Source: Elusimicrobiota bacterium
GTDB lineage: Bacteria > CG03 > SLGR01 > JAGXOG01
DNA length: 12,950 nucleotides
Assembly: GCA_027858455.1 (NCBI GenBank)
Contig: JAQICQ010000181.1
Span: 1-12,950, forward strand
Direction of reading: 5' to 3'
Shown here: positions 6,083 to 12,950 of the stretch, piece by piece
How the letters are laid out: the number at the start of each line of letters is the position of its first letter
Numbering within the stretch: the stretch's first letter is position 1
Made by a program: the position numbers and the translations under genes
Notes under the pieces: generated by a model
Databases searched by the model: none
What the model saw: only the letters and a program-made list of their open reading frames with translations
Told to the model about the DNA's origin: nothing

Positions 6083-6754
6083 TTAGCGGATTATCCGTTT
6101 CCACCTGCGAGGGTATTTTAACGGGGTACTGCCTGTTTTTCTTATTATTACCGTCTTGTCCTCTCTGATATTTTCTGTCCGCCCACCTGCTATTTCTATA
6201 ATTTTTTCTGCTTCGCTAATCTCTTCCATTAACTGTTTTCCCTTTTGGGCATAATAAACACCGCCTATTTTAAGAAAGGGCAGCGCAAGCTCGGAAGAGA
6301 CCTTTAAGCCGGCTACCGCGCGGCAGGTAGCAAATGTAAACCTTTCGCGGTAATTATCGCTGCGGCCGGCAGTTTCAGCTCTCACTCTGACGATTTCCGT
6401 ATTATTAAGCCCGAGTTCGCCTTTTACCTTGAGAAGAAAATCTACTCTGCTTTTTTTGGGCTCAATTAAAGTCATTTTTTTCCGGGAAAACAGTATCGCT
6501 ATTACCATACCCGGCAAACCGGCGCCGGTTCCTATATCTACCCCTGCGGATTCATCTATGGTTACCGCCAGCCGGGCGGAGGGAAGAATATGCTCTTTAG
6601 CTATGGTTTTTATATCCTCAGGTCCTATAATATTTCGCACCTTTCTTTCTTTAAATAAAAGCTCGGTATAGAGTTTAAGTTTTTGAGCTGCGCCCGGAGA
6701 ATCTTCGGTTAATGATTCTTTTAGAAATGTCCGGTATAATTTTAGAAGTTCCAT
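6083..6754 (-). CDS. rsmG: 16S rRNA (guanine-N7) methyltransferase RsmG (GidB)
   Basis: RsmG methylates N7 of the guanine at position 527 of 16S rRNA (E. coli numbering) using S-adenosylmethionine. The 223-residue protein has the family N-terminal helix (QKLKLYTELLFKERKVRNII, about 24-43) and the HILPSARL segment (about 55-62; family HxxDSL). The SAM-binding loop DIGTGAGLPG is at 73-82, followed by the LIEPKKSRVDFL strand-helix. The ATG has AAGGA about 9 bases upstream. It sits just before parA-parB, its usual neighbours in many bacteria. The gap to the patatin gene upstream is 40 bases and contains a TATAAT hexamer without a convincing -35. Confidence 0.93.
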   Translation of the reverse strand: MELLKLYRTFLKESLTEDSPGAAQKLKLYTELLFKERKVRNIIGPEDIKTIAKEHILPSARLAVTIDESAGVDIGTGAGLPGMVIAILFSRKKMTLIEPKKSRVDFLLKVKGELGLNNTEIVRVRAETAGRSDNYRERFTFATCRAVAGLKVSSELALPFLKIGGVYYAQKGKQLMEEISEAEKIIEIAGGRTENIREDKTVIIRKTGSTPLKYPRRWKRIIR

Positions 6755-6794
6755 TTTTGCAATCCTTATATTATACTCTAAAAAAAATAGCGTC

Positions 6795-7673
6795 CTATCT
6801 TATCCGCCCTTCTATTCCGAAAGAAGCGCTCTCCCCCGCTTTTATACAGTAGTTAATTTTATCAAAGTTAGCCCAATATATGTTTTTAACCGGCGGGCTT
6901 ATAACCAAATCAGCGTCCTTTAAAATACTTTGATGAAGATTATAGGCAGTTATACGATTAGCGCGGTCCAACACATCTATTCCTGATTTAAATTTAATAC
7001 TCATTGTCAAGCGGGGCATAACCTCAACTGCAATGATATAATTACCCCCGAGCCGGCGGGCTTCATTTACAGGGGTTAAACTTGTTATAACTCCGTCGCT
7101 TAAAAGCATATTGTCATATTCTTCGGGCTCAATTATCCCGGGAATAGCTACGGTGCCCATTATTGCCTTTCTTAAACTTCCCTTCCTAAACTCTACCCTT
7201 TTCCCTGACTTAATATTTACAGCGACACAACAAAATGGCAACTTTAAATCCTCTATATTGATATCGGGTATTATTTCATCTATTACCGGTTTTACATAAC
7301 TTTTATCTATAATCGATAAGTTATTTTTAATTTTATTAAAGAGTGCAAGCAAAGAAAAATATTTTTTAAATTTAACTTTAAAAACACTGTTTTCTTTTGG
7401 ATCATCGGATAAAACCTCAAGCTTCTCTGAAAATTCTTTGCTCATCTTTTTGTAATTCTCCGACTTTGTAAGCCGATTAAGGGCTCCCTTTACCTTATCC
7501 GTATCAAGATAGTAGCTGTAAAGCGCCCCTACTACCGCTCCCATGCTCGTCCCTGCGATATACCTGATCTTATATCCTGACTTTTCCAAATTCTCAATTA
7601 CCCCCAGAGAAGAAACGCTTCTCACCCCACCTCCGCCGAGAGCAAGCCCTATTTTTTTTCTCTTAAACATCAT
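6795..7673 (-). CDS. Patatin-like phospholipase (RssA-type serine hydrolase)
   Basis: Patatin-family enzymes are Ser-Asp dyad acyl hydrolases acting on lipids or acyl esters. The glycine-rich oxyanion loop is ALGGGGVRS (11-19), the nucleophile elbow is GTSMG with S43, and the dyad aspartate is in LLSDGVITS (D193). Family members usually have DGG or DGA there; this one has DGV. I chose the ATG at 7673 because AGAGGA lies 6 bases before it. The frame also opens at an ATG at 7706, but the first residues (MFHVKH) would simply be the translation of the parS palindrome. With this start the gene overlaps the upstream isomerase by 11 bases, fitting coupled translation. The substrate cannot be told from the sequence. 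A patatin is not a standard member of this locus. Confidence 0.85.
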   Translation of the reverse strand: MMFKRKKIGLALGGGGVRSVSSLGVIENLEKSGYKIRYIAGTSMGAVVGALYSYYLDTDKVKGALNRLTKSENYKKMSKEFSEKLEVLSDDPKENSVFKVKFKKYFSLLALFNKIKNNLSIIDKSYVKPVIDEIIPDINIEDLKLPFCCVAVNIKSGKRVEFRKGSLRKAIMGTVAIPGIIEPEEYDNMLLSDGVITSLTPVNEARRLGGNYIIAVEVMPRLTMSIKFKSGIDVLDRANRITAYNLHQSILKDADLVISPPVKNIYWANFDKINYCIKAGESASFGIEGRIR

Positions 7674-8496
7674 CTTTCGTCCTCTTAAATGTTTCACGTG
7701 AAACATTTTTAACTAAAATCTTATTCAGGTTATCCCTGCTTCTCAAAATTGCTTCCGCAGGGTCGGCCGGAGCATGAATTTCGTGGACTGTCAAACCGTT
7801 AAATTTGCGGAGCATACCATTATATATACTATAATCTATAGCACCTTCGCCGACCGGGAAATGATCGTCATTGGTTTTATTATTATCGCTGATATGTATA
7901 TGCTTTATATATTTTTCAAGAGCCCTGTATTCTCCTTCGGGATCCCGGCAGAGATTTATATGACCTATATCCAAACAGAGACCTAATTCAAAATCATCCA
8001 TAAGGGTAATTAAATTTTTTACATCCCGGTCCCAGTATCTATCCGAGATACCTGTATTTTCAATAACTATCTCCACCTCTTTTTTTTGGGCAACTTTCTT
8101 AATATCTTCCATGCTCCTGTATATTATATCCCTTACGATATTGCGTACCTGCGGAATATCCGACGGGGTAGTCCCCGCATGCAGGACAAATATTTCAAAG
8201 GGCATAACATCTGCCCATTTGATTATATTTTCCAGCTGACGAAAAGACTCTCTTAATATTCCCGGATTCACCGACCCAATACCTACTCCGTATATCGGAG
8301 TATGAACGCTGAAAGTTAAATTTCCTGATTCTTTCCTGTAACTTTTAAGTAAATCTTCCTTAACATTATCTACATAAAAATGAGGAACATCAGCCCATAT
8401 CTCTATTCCGGCGAACTTGTTATCCAGCGCCCAATCAAGTATCTTTTTCGGGTTTTCCTTTAAGTAAAAATTGCTGGTGGAAAAAGAATGCCTCAT
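7663..8496 (-). CDS. Sugar phosphate isomerase/epimerase-like TIM-barrel protein (AP endonuclease family 2 fold)
   Basis: This 277-residue protein belongs to the xylose isomerase-like TIM-barrel superfamily. Residues typical of its metal and substrate site are visible: SVHTP (H65), LHAG (H106), VIENTG (E146), CLDIGH (D176, H179), HIHISDN (about 199-205), VGEG (E217) and VHEIH (about 237-241). The superfamily includes sugar isomerases, inosose dehydratases and endonuclease IV. It lacks clear endonuclease IV-specific signatures, so an isomerase or epimerase is more likely, with unknown substrate. Its 3' end contains a perfect parS site, read here as residues 264-269 (NVSRET). It begins two bases after the stop of a possible 48-residue ORF and overlaps the patatin gene by 11 bases. 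Confidence 0.8.
   Translation of the reverse strand: MRHSFSTSNFYLKENPKKILDWALDNKFAGIEIWADVPHFYVDNVKEDLLKSYRKESGNLTFSVHTPIYGVGIGSVNPGILRESFRQLENIIKWADVMPFEIFVLHAGTTPSDIPQVRNIVRDIIYRSMEDIKKVAQKKEVEIVIENTGISDRYWDRDVKNLITLMDDFELGLCLDIGHINLCRDPEGEYRALEKYIKHIHISDNNKTNDDHFPVGEGAIDYSIYNGMLRKFNGLTVHEIHAPADPAEAILRSRDNLNKILVKNVSRETFKRTKDDV
7690..7705. promoter_or_regulatory. parS centromere site
   Basis: TGTTTCACGTGAAACA is a perfect 16-bp palindrome identical to the consensus chromosomal parS bound by ParB/Spo0J. It lies within the 3' coding end of the isomerase gene, just upstream of the patatin start and about 1.7 kb from parA. Such sites cluster near oriC, consistent with the surrounding gene order. 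I saw no second copy in the window. Confidence 0.95.
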
Positions 8497-8497
8497 T

Positions 8498-8644
8498 TTA
8501 TATCCGTTTTATGCCTGCTGTCCGTGTGCTTTTTAAATTTATACCTACTCTTCCGGTATGCTCCGCAGCGGCGTGCAGATAATATATAATAATACTTTCT
8601 TTTGGTTCTACTAATTGTTCAGTTAAATATTCAGCTAAAAACAT
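8498..8644 (-). CDS. Possible small protein of 48 residues, unknown
   Basis: An ATG-to-TAA frame fills the 154-base gap between mnmE and the isomerase gene almost exactly. It starts 6 bases after the mnmE stop and ends one base before the isomerase ATG. The product begins MFLAEYLTEQLVEPKES, continues with a short hydrophobic IIIYYLHAAAEH stretch, and ends with a basic GINLKSTRTAGIKRI tail. I recognise no family. There is no convincing ribosome binding site, so translation would depend on coupling with mnmE. Codon choice resembles the neighbours. It could be a real small gene, or a chance frame in a gap left by gene loss. Confidence 0.4.
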   Translation of the reverse strand: MFLAEYLTEQLVEPKESIIIYYLHAAAEHTGRVGINLKSTRTAGIKRI

Positions 8645-8650
8645 GTTTAT

Positions 8651-10033
8651 TTATTTGCCTATACAAAAGTCAGAGAATATTCTGTCCAGTATATCTTCTT
8701 TTATAACCGTGCCGTCTATAAGACCTATGTAATTAATTGCTTCGGAAAGCTCGTAAGAAGCAACTTCATAGGAAACCGGGCTTGTTTCCATTATATCTAT
8801 TACTCTTTTAATGCCCCGGGCTGTCTCATTAAATGAATTTTTCTGGCGGACAGAGACCATTATATGTTCGGGTCCTGCTTTATCTATCTGATGCTTTATC
8901 TCTTCTTTTAGTTTCTCCAGTCCGGTATCGGCCTTGCAGGACGTCTCTATAATTTTGCTTTCCCCGCTGACTGCGGAAAGGTCTTTTTTTGCTACGCCTT
9001 CGGCCTTATCTGATTTATTTATTACTATCACCCGTTTCTTGCCGGAAGCAATTTTAAGTATATCTTTCTCGGGCTTTCCAACCCCTTTCTCTTTATCTAT
9101 TAAAATAATTACAAAGTCCGCTGCCTCTATCTCCTCAACACTTTTTCGTGCAGAAAGTATATCTGTCTCCGACGGGTTTTCTAAACCAAGTCCCGCGGTA
9201 TCAACATATCTTATAAGATACCGGTCGGAAATAACTTCGCTTTCAATTACATCCCGGGTGGTTCCGGGAATATTATTAACTATACTTCTGGACTCGCAGA
9301 GCAACCGGTTAAAAAGAGAAGACTTGCCGGCGTTCGGCCGTCCGATTATAACTACCCGAAATCCGCTGTATATCCCCGCATACGCCTTTGAATTGTCGAG
9401 AATATACTCCACGCTGCCGCGTGCCGCGTCCAATAAATCAATGATATCGCTGCGGTCTATGATTTCAAGTTCCTCTGTATCGCCCCATTCAATATCCGCA
9501 TCTATATTTGCTTTAACTTCAAAAAGAGCGGACTTTATCTTTTCTGTTTTTTCCCGAAGGCTTCCATTTAATATTTTCAAAGCTCCGTTCAGCGCGCGCC
9601 GCGAACCGGCGTTTATTAAACTGTTTACCGACTCGGCCTGGGAAAGATCCATCTTTCCGTTTAAAAACGCCCTCTTCGTGAATTCTCCCGGTTCGGCCGG
9701 ACGGGCACCGTTTTGAGAAAAAAGTTCCAGCAGCGTGCTTATAATGACTCCTCCGCCGTGGCAGGTTACTTCCACTATATCCTGAGCAGTATAGGTATGA
9801 GGGGCTTTATATACTGCGACCATAACTTCATCTACTTCTTTATTTCCGTCTTTAATGCGGCCGTGATGAACGGTGTAGGATTTGACCGACTTTATATTCT
9901 TTACCCTTGAAGGTGAAAAAATACGGTTAGTTATTGACAGAGCTTCGGGTCCGCTGAGTCTTATTACCGCCAGAGCGGATACACCAAAAGGTGTAGAAAG
10001 GGCAACTATGGTGTCATTTAAGCTGGTTGTCAT
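8651..10033 (-). CDS. mnmE: tRNA modification GTPase MnmE (TrmE)
   Basis: MnmE works with MnmG to install (carboxymethyl)aminomethyl groups at C5 of the wobble uridine of certain tRNAs, using GTP hydrolysis and a folate-derived carbon. The N-terminal tetrahydrofolate-binding domain carries VEVTCHGGGVIIS (about 87-99) and PGEFTKRAFLNGKMDLSQAE (115-134). The inserted G domain has G1 GRPNAGKSS (231-239), G2 GTTRD (257-261), G3 DTAG (278-281) and G4 NKSD (339-342). The protein ends with the diagnostic CIGK (457-460), which includes the conserved cysteine. The 460-residue length is typical. The start has only a weak ribosome binding site and lies 23 bases after jag. The partner gene mnmG, often next door, is not in this window. 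Confidence 0.97.
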   Translation of the reverse strand: MTTSLNDTIVALSTPFGVSALAVIRLSGPEALSITNRIFSPSRVKNIKSVKSYTVHHGRIKDGNKEVDEVMVAVYKAPHTYTAQDIVEVTCHGGGVIISTLLELFSQNGARPAEPGEFTKRAFLNGKMDLSQAESVNSLINAGSRRALNGALKILNGSLREKTEKIKSALFEVKANIDADIEWGDTEELEIIDRSDIIDLLDAARGSVEYILDNSKAYAGIYSGFRVVIIGRPNAGKSSLFNRLLCESRSIVNNIPGTTRDVIESEVISDRYLIRYVDTAGLGLENPSETDILSARKSVEEIEAADFVIILIDKEKGVGKPEKDILKIASGKKRVIVINKSDKAEGVAKKDLSAVSGESKIIETSCKADTGLEKLKEEIKHQIDKAGPEHIMVSVRQKNSFNETARGIKRVIDIMETSPVSYEVASYELSEAINYIGLIDGTVIKEDILDRIFSDFCIGK

Positions 10034-10056
10034 TAATTTTATACGTCACTTATTGG

Positions 10057-10716
10057 TTAGGTTTTTGTTATTTTTACTCTCCTGGAAGAGCCTTCCCCGA
10101 CGCTGACGGTATCTATTCCGTCTATGCCGGTTATTGCTTTATGTATCTTTTTCCTTTTTGAGGCCTTCATAGGTGAGAGTTCCTCTGACTTGCCGGATTT
10201 TTTTACCTTTTGGGCAATTGTTTTTGCTTGCCGGATAATGTCTTTAACTTTTCTTTTTTTATACCCTTCTATATCAAGCTCAACATTAACCCTGGAACGG
10301 GGATCCCTTTTCATTATAAGATTAAATATATATTCAAGCGCTTTTAATGTATCGCCCTCCTTTCCTATAAAGAGAGAACTGTCTCCGGATTTAATATCAA
10401 CTGAAATACCCGATTCATTTTTTTCTATCTTAGAAGCTGCCTCCTTATCAATACTTTTAATAAGCAACCCAAAAAACTCTTCTGCGCGGCTAAGAGAATA
10501 TTTCCAGTCTATATCCGGATCTGTCTTCTTTCGGCTGCCTCCTTTTACCTCTAATTGTATCTTTGCGGGCTCGGCTCCCATAAGCCCGAATAAGCCGGCT
10601 TTGCCTTCATCAAGTATTTCAACATTAACTTCATCTTTGTTAAGGTCCAGCTTTTTTAAACCTTTTTTAATAGCTGATTCTACCGTCTTTCCTTTAAATT
10701 CTTTCTTATTTCTCAT
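10057..10716 (-). CDS. khpB: RNA-binding protein KhpB (Jag)
   Basis: KhpB/Jag is a cytoplasmic RNA-binding protein, linked in Gram-positives to cell elongation and division through sRNA and mRNA binding together with KhpA. The three expected domains are present: a Jag_N domain (about 3-55; KTVESAIKKGLKKL then GLFGLMG), a KH domain with the GKEG loop (118-121), and an R3H domain with RKKIH (188-192). I chose the ATG at 10716 because GGAG lies 6 bases upstream; a TTG 18 bases further up would overlap that site. The gene follows yidC closely, the conserved arrangement of membrane insertase next to Jag, and precedes mnmE by 23 bases. Confidence 0.92.
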   Translation of the reverse strand: MRNKKEFKGKTVESAIKKGLKKLDLNKDEVNVEILDEGKAGLFGLMGAEPAKIQLEVKGGSRKKTDPDIDWKYSLSRAEEFFGLLIKSIDKEAASKIEKNESGISVDIKSGDSSLFIGKEGDTLKALEYIFNLIMKRDPRSRVNVELDIEGYKKRKVKDIIRQAKTIAQKVKKSGKSEELSPMKASKRKKIHKAITGIDGIDTVSVGEGSSRRVKITKT

Positions 10717-10740
10717 TTTCACTCCTATTATCAATCTTCT

Positions 10741-12354
10741 TTAATTATTTTTCTTGCTTATTACCGATTGTATCAAAAATGTTAATATGCTGTTAGTCAG
10801 CCAGTACAGTACCAGTCCCGACGGAAACCTCATAAATAAAAAAGTAAACACAACAGGCATTATATATGTGAGGTTTTTCTGAGGCCCTTCCGTTCCTCCT
10901 GTAAGTTTTTGCTGTAAAAACATTGCCCCGCCCATTAAAAACGGCAACGGCCCTGCCGAACCAATATAGGGTATATCTTTTATAAGCGGCACGGAGGCAA
11001 AAAGGACATCCTGGCGGGCCAGGTCTTTTATCCATAAAAATGTGGAATACCTCAACTCCGCTACCGACCGCAGCATTGTAAATAAACTTATAAATATAGG
11101 CATCTGCAAAAGAAGCGGAAAACATCCTCCGAACGGATTTACCTTATTCTTTTTGTAAAGCGCCATTATCTCCTGGTTCATCCTTTGCGCATCATCCTTG
11201 AATTTCGCTCTTATCTTTGTCATCTTAGGCTGCAGATCTTTCATGGACTGCATTGATTTAAAGCTCTTTATGGTCAGAGGAAAAATAAATATCTGAAGCA
11301 GAAACGTCAACATTATTATTGCTAAACCGTAATTACCTACCAGAGCCTGAAACCAGATAAGAATTGCCAGAAATATTCTGCTTAAAAAACCAAATATGCC
11401 GAAAGAAAGAATTTCATCCATATCCTCGTCAAGATTTTTAAGTACCTTATACTCTTTAAGTCCCGCATATATGTTCTGGCTAAACGTAAACTCACGACCC
11501 GGACTTATCTCTACCCGGCCTTTTAAACTAATCTCAGGAAAATTTGCGCCGTCGGAATCGGAAGAAGAACACCCCTTTGATTTTTTATCCAGGTTAAATG
11601 TCTCCACACTGTTAAACGGCTCCTCTATATCAAGCAAGGCAACCATAAAATACCTGTTTACTATTCCTGCCCAGCTTATCCGGCCGCCGTAACTTTTTTC
11701 TTTAAGTTCCCCCTTTACCTTACCGTCTATTTTTGCAAAGAGGCGGTTCTTAGAGAAGTTCTCCTCTTTTAAATCTCCGGTAGTCGCCAACCCGCCGGTC
11801 CAGCCCTGATTTAGCTCTACTTCCCTGGTCATGTCGGAAATATTTTTAATTCTGTTAACAATACTTATACGGCCCTTGTTAGTTATACGGTATTCTCTTA
11901 CTGCGGATATATTTCCATCTGAAATTTCAGCGCGGGCGGAATTCTTTCCGGTGGCGTATATATTCCAAACACCATTAACTCCGGGATCTAATGAAAGAGG
12001 ATATGAGCTAACCTCTGTATCTCTGATAAGCTGAACCATAGAACCGTCTTTGTCTTTCATAACAAGCCCGGTCAGGCCGGAATCAACGCTGTTTATGGTA
12101 AGAGTAAGATTGTTATCGGAAATCTCTACCGTTTTAAACTCACCTTTTTTTGACGGACTTTGTTCAGAAGAATATGGCCTGTCTTTTTCAGTTGATGCCG
12201 TTTCCTCTTTGTCAACAGCGACGGATTCCGTAACTGTTTCAGTTTCTGTCTTATTTTCCTGCTTATCAACTGCAGCATTCTGGGATTGCATCTGCTGAAA
12301 CAACACCAAAATAAACATTGATAAACCTACCGCTACAATTAATCTTTTTTGCAT
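10741..12354 (-). CDS. yidC: Membrane protein insertase YidC, Gram-negative type
   Basis: YidC inserts and folds inner-membrane proteins, alone or with SecYEG. At 537 residues it has the Gram-negative layout: an N-terminal helix (about 5-20), an acidic linker (about 25-70), a periplasmic P1 domain (about 70-310) and the conserved insertase core (about 318-533). Core signatures are PLTIKSFKSMQSMKDLQPKM (359-378), NKVNPFGGCFPLLLQMPIF (403-421) and FPSGLVLYWLTNSILT (510-525). In the first core helix the position aligning with the groove arginine (E. coli R366) is glutamine, Q354. The ATG is preceded by AAGGAG within the last codons of yidD, so the two are translationally coupled. P1 argues for a diderm host. 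Confidence 0.97.
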   Translation of the reverse strand: MQKRLIVAVGLSMFILVLFQQMQSQNAAVDKQENKTETETVTESVAVDKEETASTEKDRPYSSEQSPSKKGEFKTVEISDNNLTLTINSVDSGLTGLVMKDKDGSMVQLIRDTEVSSYPLSLDPGVNGVWNIYATGKNSARAEISDGNISAVREYRITNKGRISIVNRIKNISDMTREVELNQGWTGGLATTGDLKEENFSKNRLFAKIDGKVKGELKEKSYGGRISWAGIVNRYFMVALLDIEEPFNSVETFNLDKKSKGCSSSDSDGANFPEISLKGRVEISPGREFTFSQNIYAGLKEYKVLKNLDEDMDEILSFGIFGFLSRIFLAILIWFQALVGNYGLAIIMLTFLLQIFIFPLTIKSFKSMQSMKDLQPKMTKIRAKFKDDAQRMNQEIMALYKKNKVNPFGGCFPLLLQMPIFISLFTMLRSVAELRYSTFLWIKDLARQDVLFASVPLIKDIPYIGSAGPLPFLMGGAMFLQQKLTGGTEGPQKNLTYIMPVVFTFLFMRFPSGLVLYWLTNSILTFLIQSVISKKNN

Positions 12355-12355
12355 A

Positions 12356-12607
12356 TTACTCCTTATCTACCGGGTCATAGCCGCCGGCGTTAAAAGGATT
12401 GCACCTTATTATACGCCAAATTCCTGCCAGGCTCCCCCTCATCGCTCCCTTAACCTGAAGGGATCTTATAAAATAATGCGAACAACTCGGATAAAACCGG
12501 CACCTCGACGAAAAAAAAGGAGAGACGGCAATCTGGTATAATTTAATTAAATTTATACCCAAGTCCGCTATTAAACTTTTTTCCCGGTAATTCCGGCTTT
12601 TTTCCAT
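12356..12607 (-). CDS. yidD: Membrane protein insertion efficiency factor YidD
   Basis: YidD is a small inner-membrane-associated protein that assists YidC-dependent insertion. The 83 residues contain the family core LIKLYQIAVSPFFSSRCRFYPSCSHY (about 21-46, with its two conserved Cys in RFYPSCS context) and the RCNPFNAGGYDPV ending (about 68-80). An N-terminal amphipathic stretch precedes it. The ATG at 12607 makes the gene overlap rnpA by 37 bases; AGGA lies about 11 bases upstream. The overlap is longer than usual, but no better start is visible. The last codons supply the ribosome binding site of yidC. Confidence 0.94.
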   Translation of the reverse strand: MEKSRNYREKSLIADLGINLIKLYQIAVSPFFSSRCRFYPSCSHYFIRSLQVKGAMRGSLAGIWRIIRCNPFNAGGYDPVDKE

Positions 12608-12912
12608 AATTTACTTATCCTGTCTTTTACCTCCCGGTAACTGTATTTTTCAGCACCGGGTTTAAATATAACAACTATCCCGTAGTTTTCAAGAAAATCT
12701 TTTTCTTTCCTGAATTTTTCCCGGACCCACCTTCTCATCTTATTGCGTCCTACACTTCCTGTTACTTTTGCGCTGATTACTACCGAAAGTCTCGGACGTT
12801 CGCCTCTGAAATAATATAAAATTATACTATCTCTGCGGATACGTTCCCCTTTTTTAATTACTTCGGCGGTATCTTTGGCCAGGCGGTCTCGCGATGTAAA
12901 TTTTTGATTCAC
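12571..12912 (-). CDS. rnpA: Ribonuclease P protein component
   Basis: RnpA is the protein subunit that helps the RNase P ribozyme bind and cleave pre-tRNA 5' leaders. The 113-residue protein starts with the usual TSRDRL segment (6-11), has the RLSVVISAKVTGSVGRNK strand-loop and the RNR-type motif GRNKMRRWVRE (about 55-65), and has the normal length. The start codon is GTG, 16 bases after the rpmH stop, without a well-spaced ribosome binding site. The gene overlaps yidD by 37 bases. Its place between rpmH and yidD is nearly universal. Confidence 0.93.
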   Translation of the reverse strand: MNQKFTSRDRLAKDTAEVIKKGERIRRDSIILYYFRGERPRLSVVISAKVTGSVGRNKMRRWVREKFRKEKDFLENYGIVVIFKPGAEKYSYREVKDRISKLWKKAGITGKKV

Positions 12913-12928
12913 CTTTTACGGCAGGTTA

Positions 12929-12950
12929 TTACTTACTTAAACTTTTACGG
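12929..12950 (-). CDS. rpmH: 3' end of rpmH, ribosomal protein L34 (partial)
   Basis: The last minus-strand codons before rnpA read RKSLSK and a TAA stop at 12931-12929. This resembles the C-terminus of L34 proteins (GRKxLSx), and rpmH is the standard gene before rnpA. The gene continues beyond the right edge, so only six residues are visible and the call depends largely on context. Confidence 0.6.

Noticed and set aside
6755..6794. Possible terminator or promoter between the patatin gene and rsmG
   Set aside because: ATAG/CTAT followed by eight T bases gives only a four-base-pair stem. The TATAAT hexamer has no matching -35 at suitable spacing. AT-rich DNA produces such matches by chance.
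7674..7706. Upstream ATG at 7706 as the patatin start
   Set aside because: The extra 11 residues are largely the translation of the parS palindrome, and the well-spaced AGAGGA site lies after it, directly before the ATG at 7673.
8934..9716. Plus-strand open frame of 260 codons across mnmE
   Set aside because: It lies fully inside mnmE, whose G motifs and CIGK end are unmistakable. The antisense product shows no family signature.

Overview
The window is a tightly packed, AT-rich stretch of bacterial chromosome that looks like one side of a replication-origin neighbourhood. Reading leftward from the right edge, the minus strand carries the end of rpmH, then rnpA, yidD, yidC, jag (khpB), mnmE, a possible 48-residue ORF, a TIM-barrel sugar isomerase-like gene, a patatin-like hydrolase, rsmG, parA, parB, two membrane proteins of unknown function and an lpxH-type hydrolase. 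The rpmH-rnpA-yidD-yidC-jag-mnmE-rsmG-parA-parB order is the classic dnaA/oriC-proximal arrangement, so dnaA and the origin probably lie just beyond the right edge. The left end has two plus-strand genes, ndk and a DUF47/PhoU-like gene, which converge on lpxH with overlapping stop codons.

A YidC with a large periplasmic domain and an LpxH-type lipid A enzyme point to a diderm (Gram-negative-type) bacterium. The low GC, long-form NDK and unusual gene content suggest an uncultured candidate phylum. Omnitrophota or Elusimicrobiota relatives are a guess; the sequence alone does not settle it.

The genes fall into linked jobs. RnpA (tRNA 5' processing), YidD and YidC (membrane insertion), Jag/KhpB (RNA binding) and MnmE (tRNA wobble modification) form the translation and envelope block. 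RsmG methylates 16S rRNA. ParA, ParB and a perfect 16-bp parS site at 7690-7705 form a complete chromosome segregation module. parS sits inside the 3' end of the isomerase gene, about 1.7 kb upstream of parA. A sigma70-type promoter directly before parA would produce an almost leaderless message.

The most notable observation is in parB. The uninterrupted reading frame stops before the conserved C-terminal dimerisation domain, but that domain is intact in the -1 frame. The crossover region contains A AAA AAG in the correct phase, the classic -1 ribosomal frameshift heptamer known from E. coli dnaX. This is either programmed frameshifting (or slippage) giving two ParB forms, a real inactivating mutation, or a one-base assembly error. 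Downstream of parB, apparently in the same operon, are a six-helix membrane protein and an extremely acidic, repeat-containing single-span membrane protein, neither of which I can assign. No mobile element, CRISPR array, tRNA or rRNA was seen, and there is no gene-free stretch longer than 300 bases.
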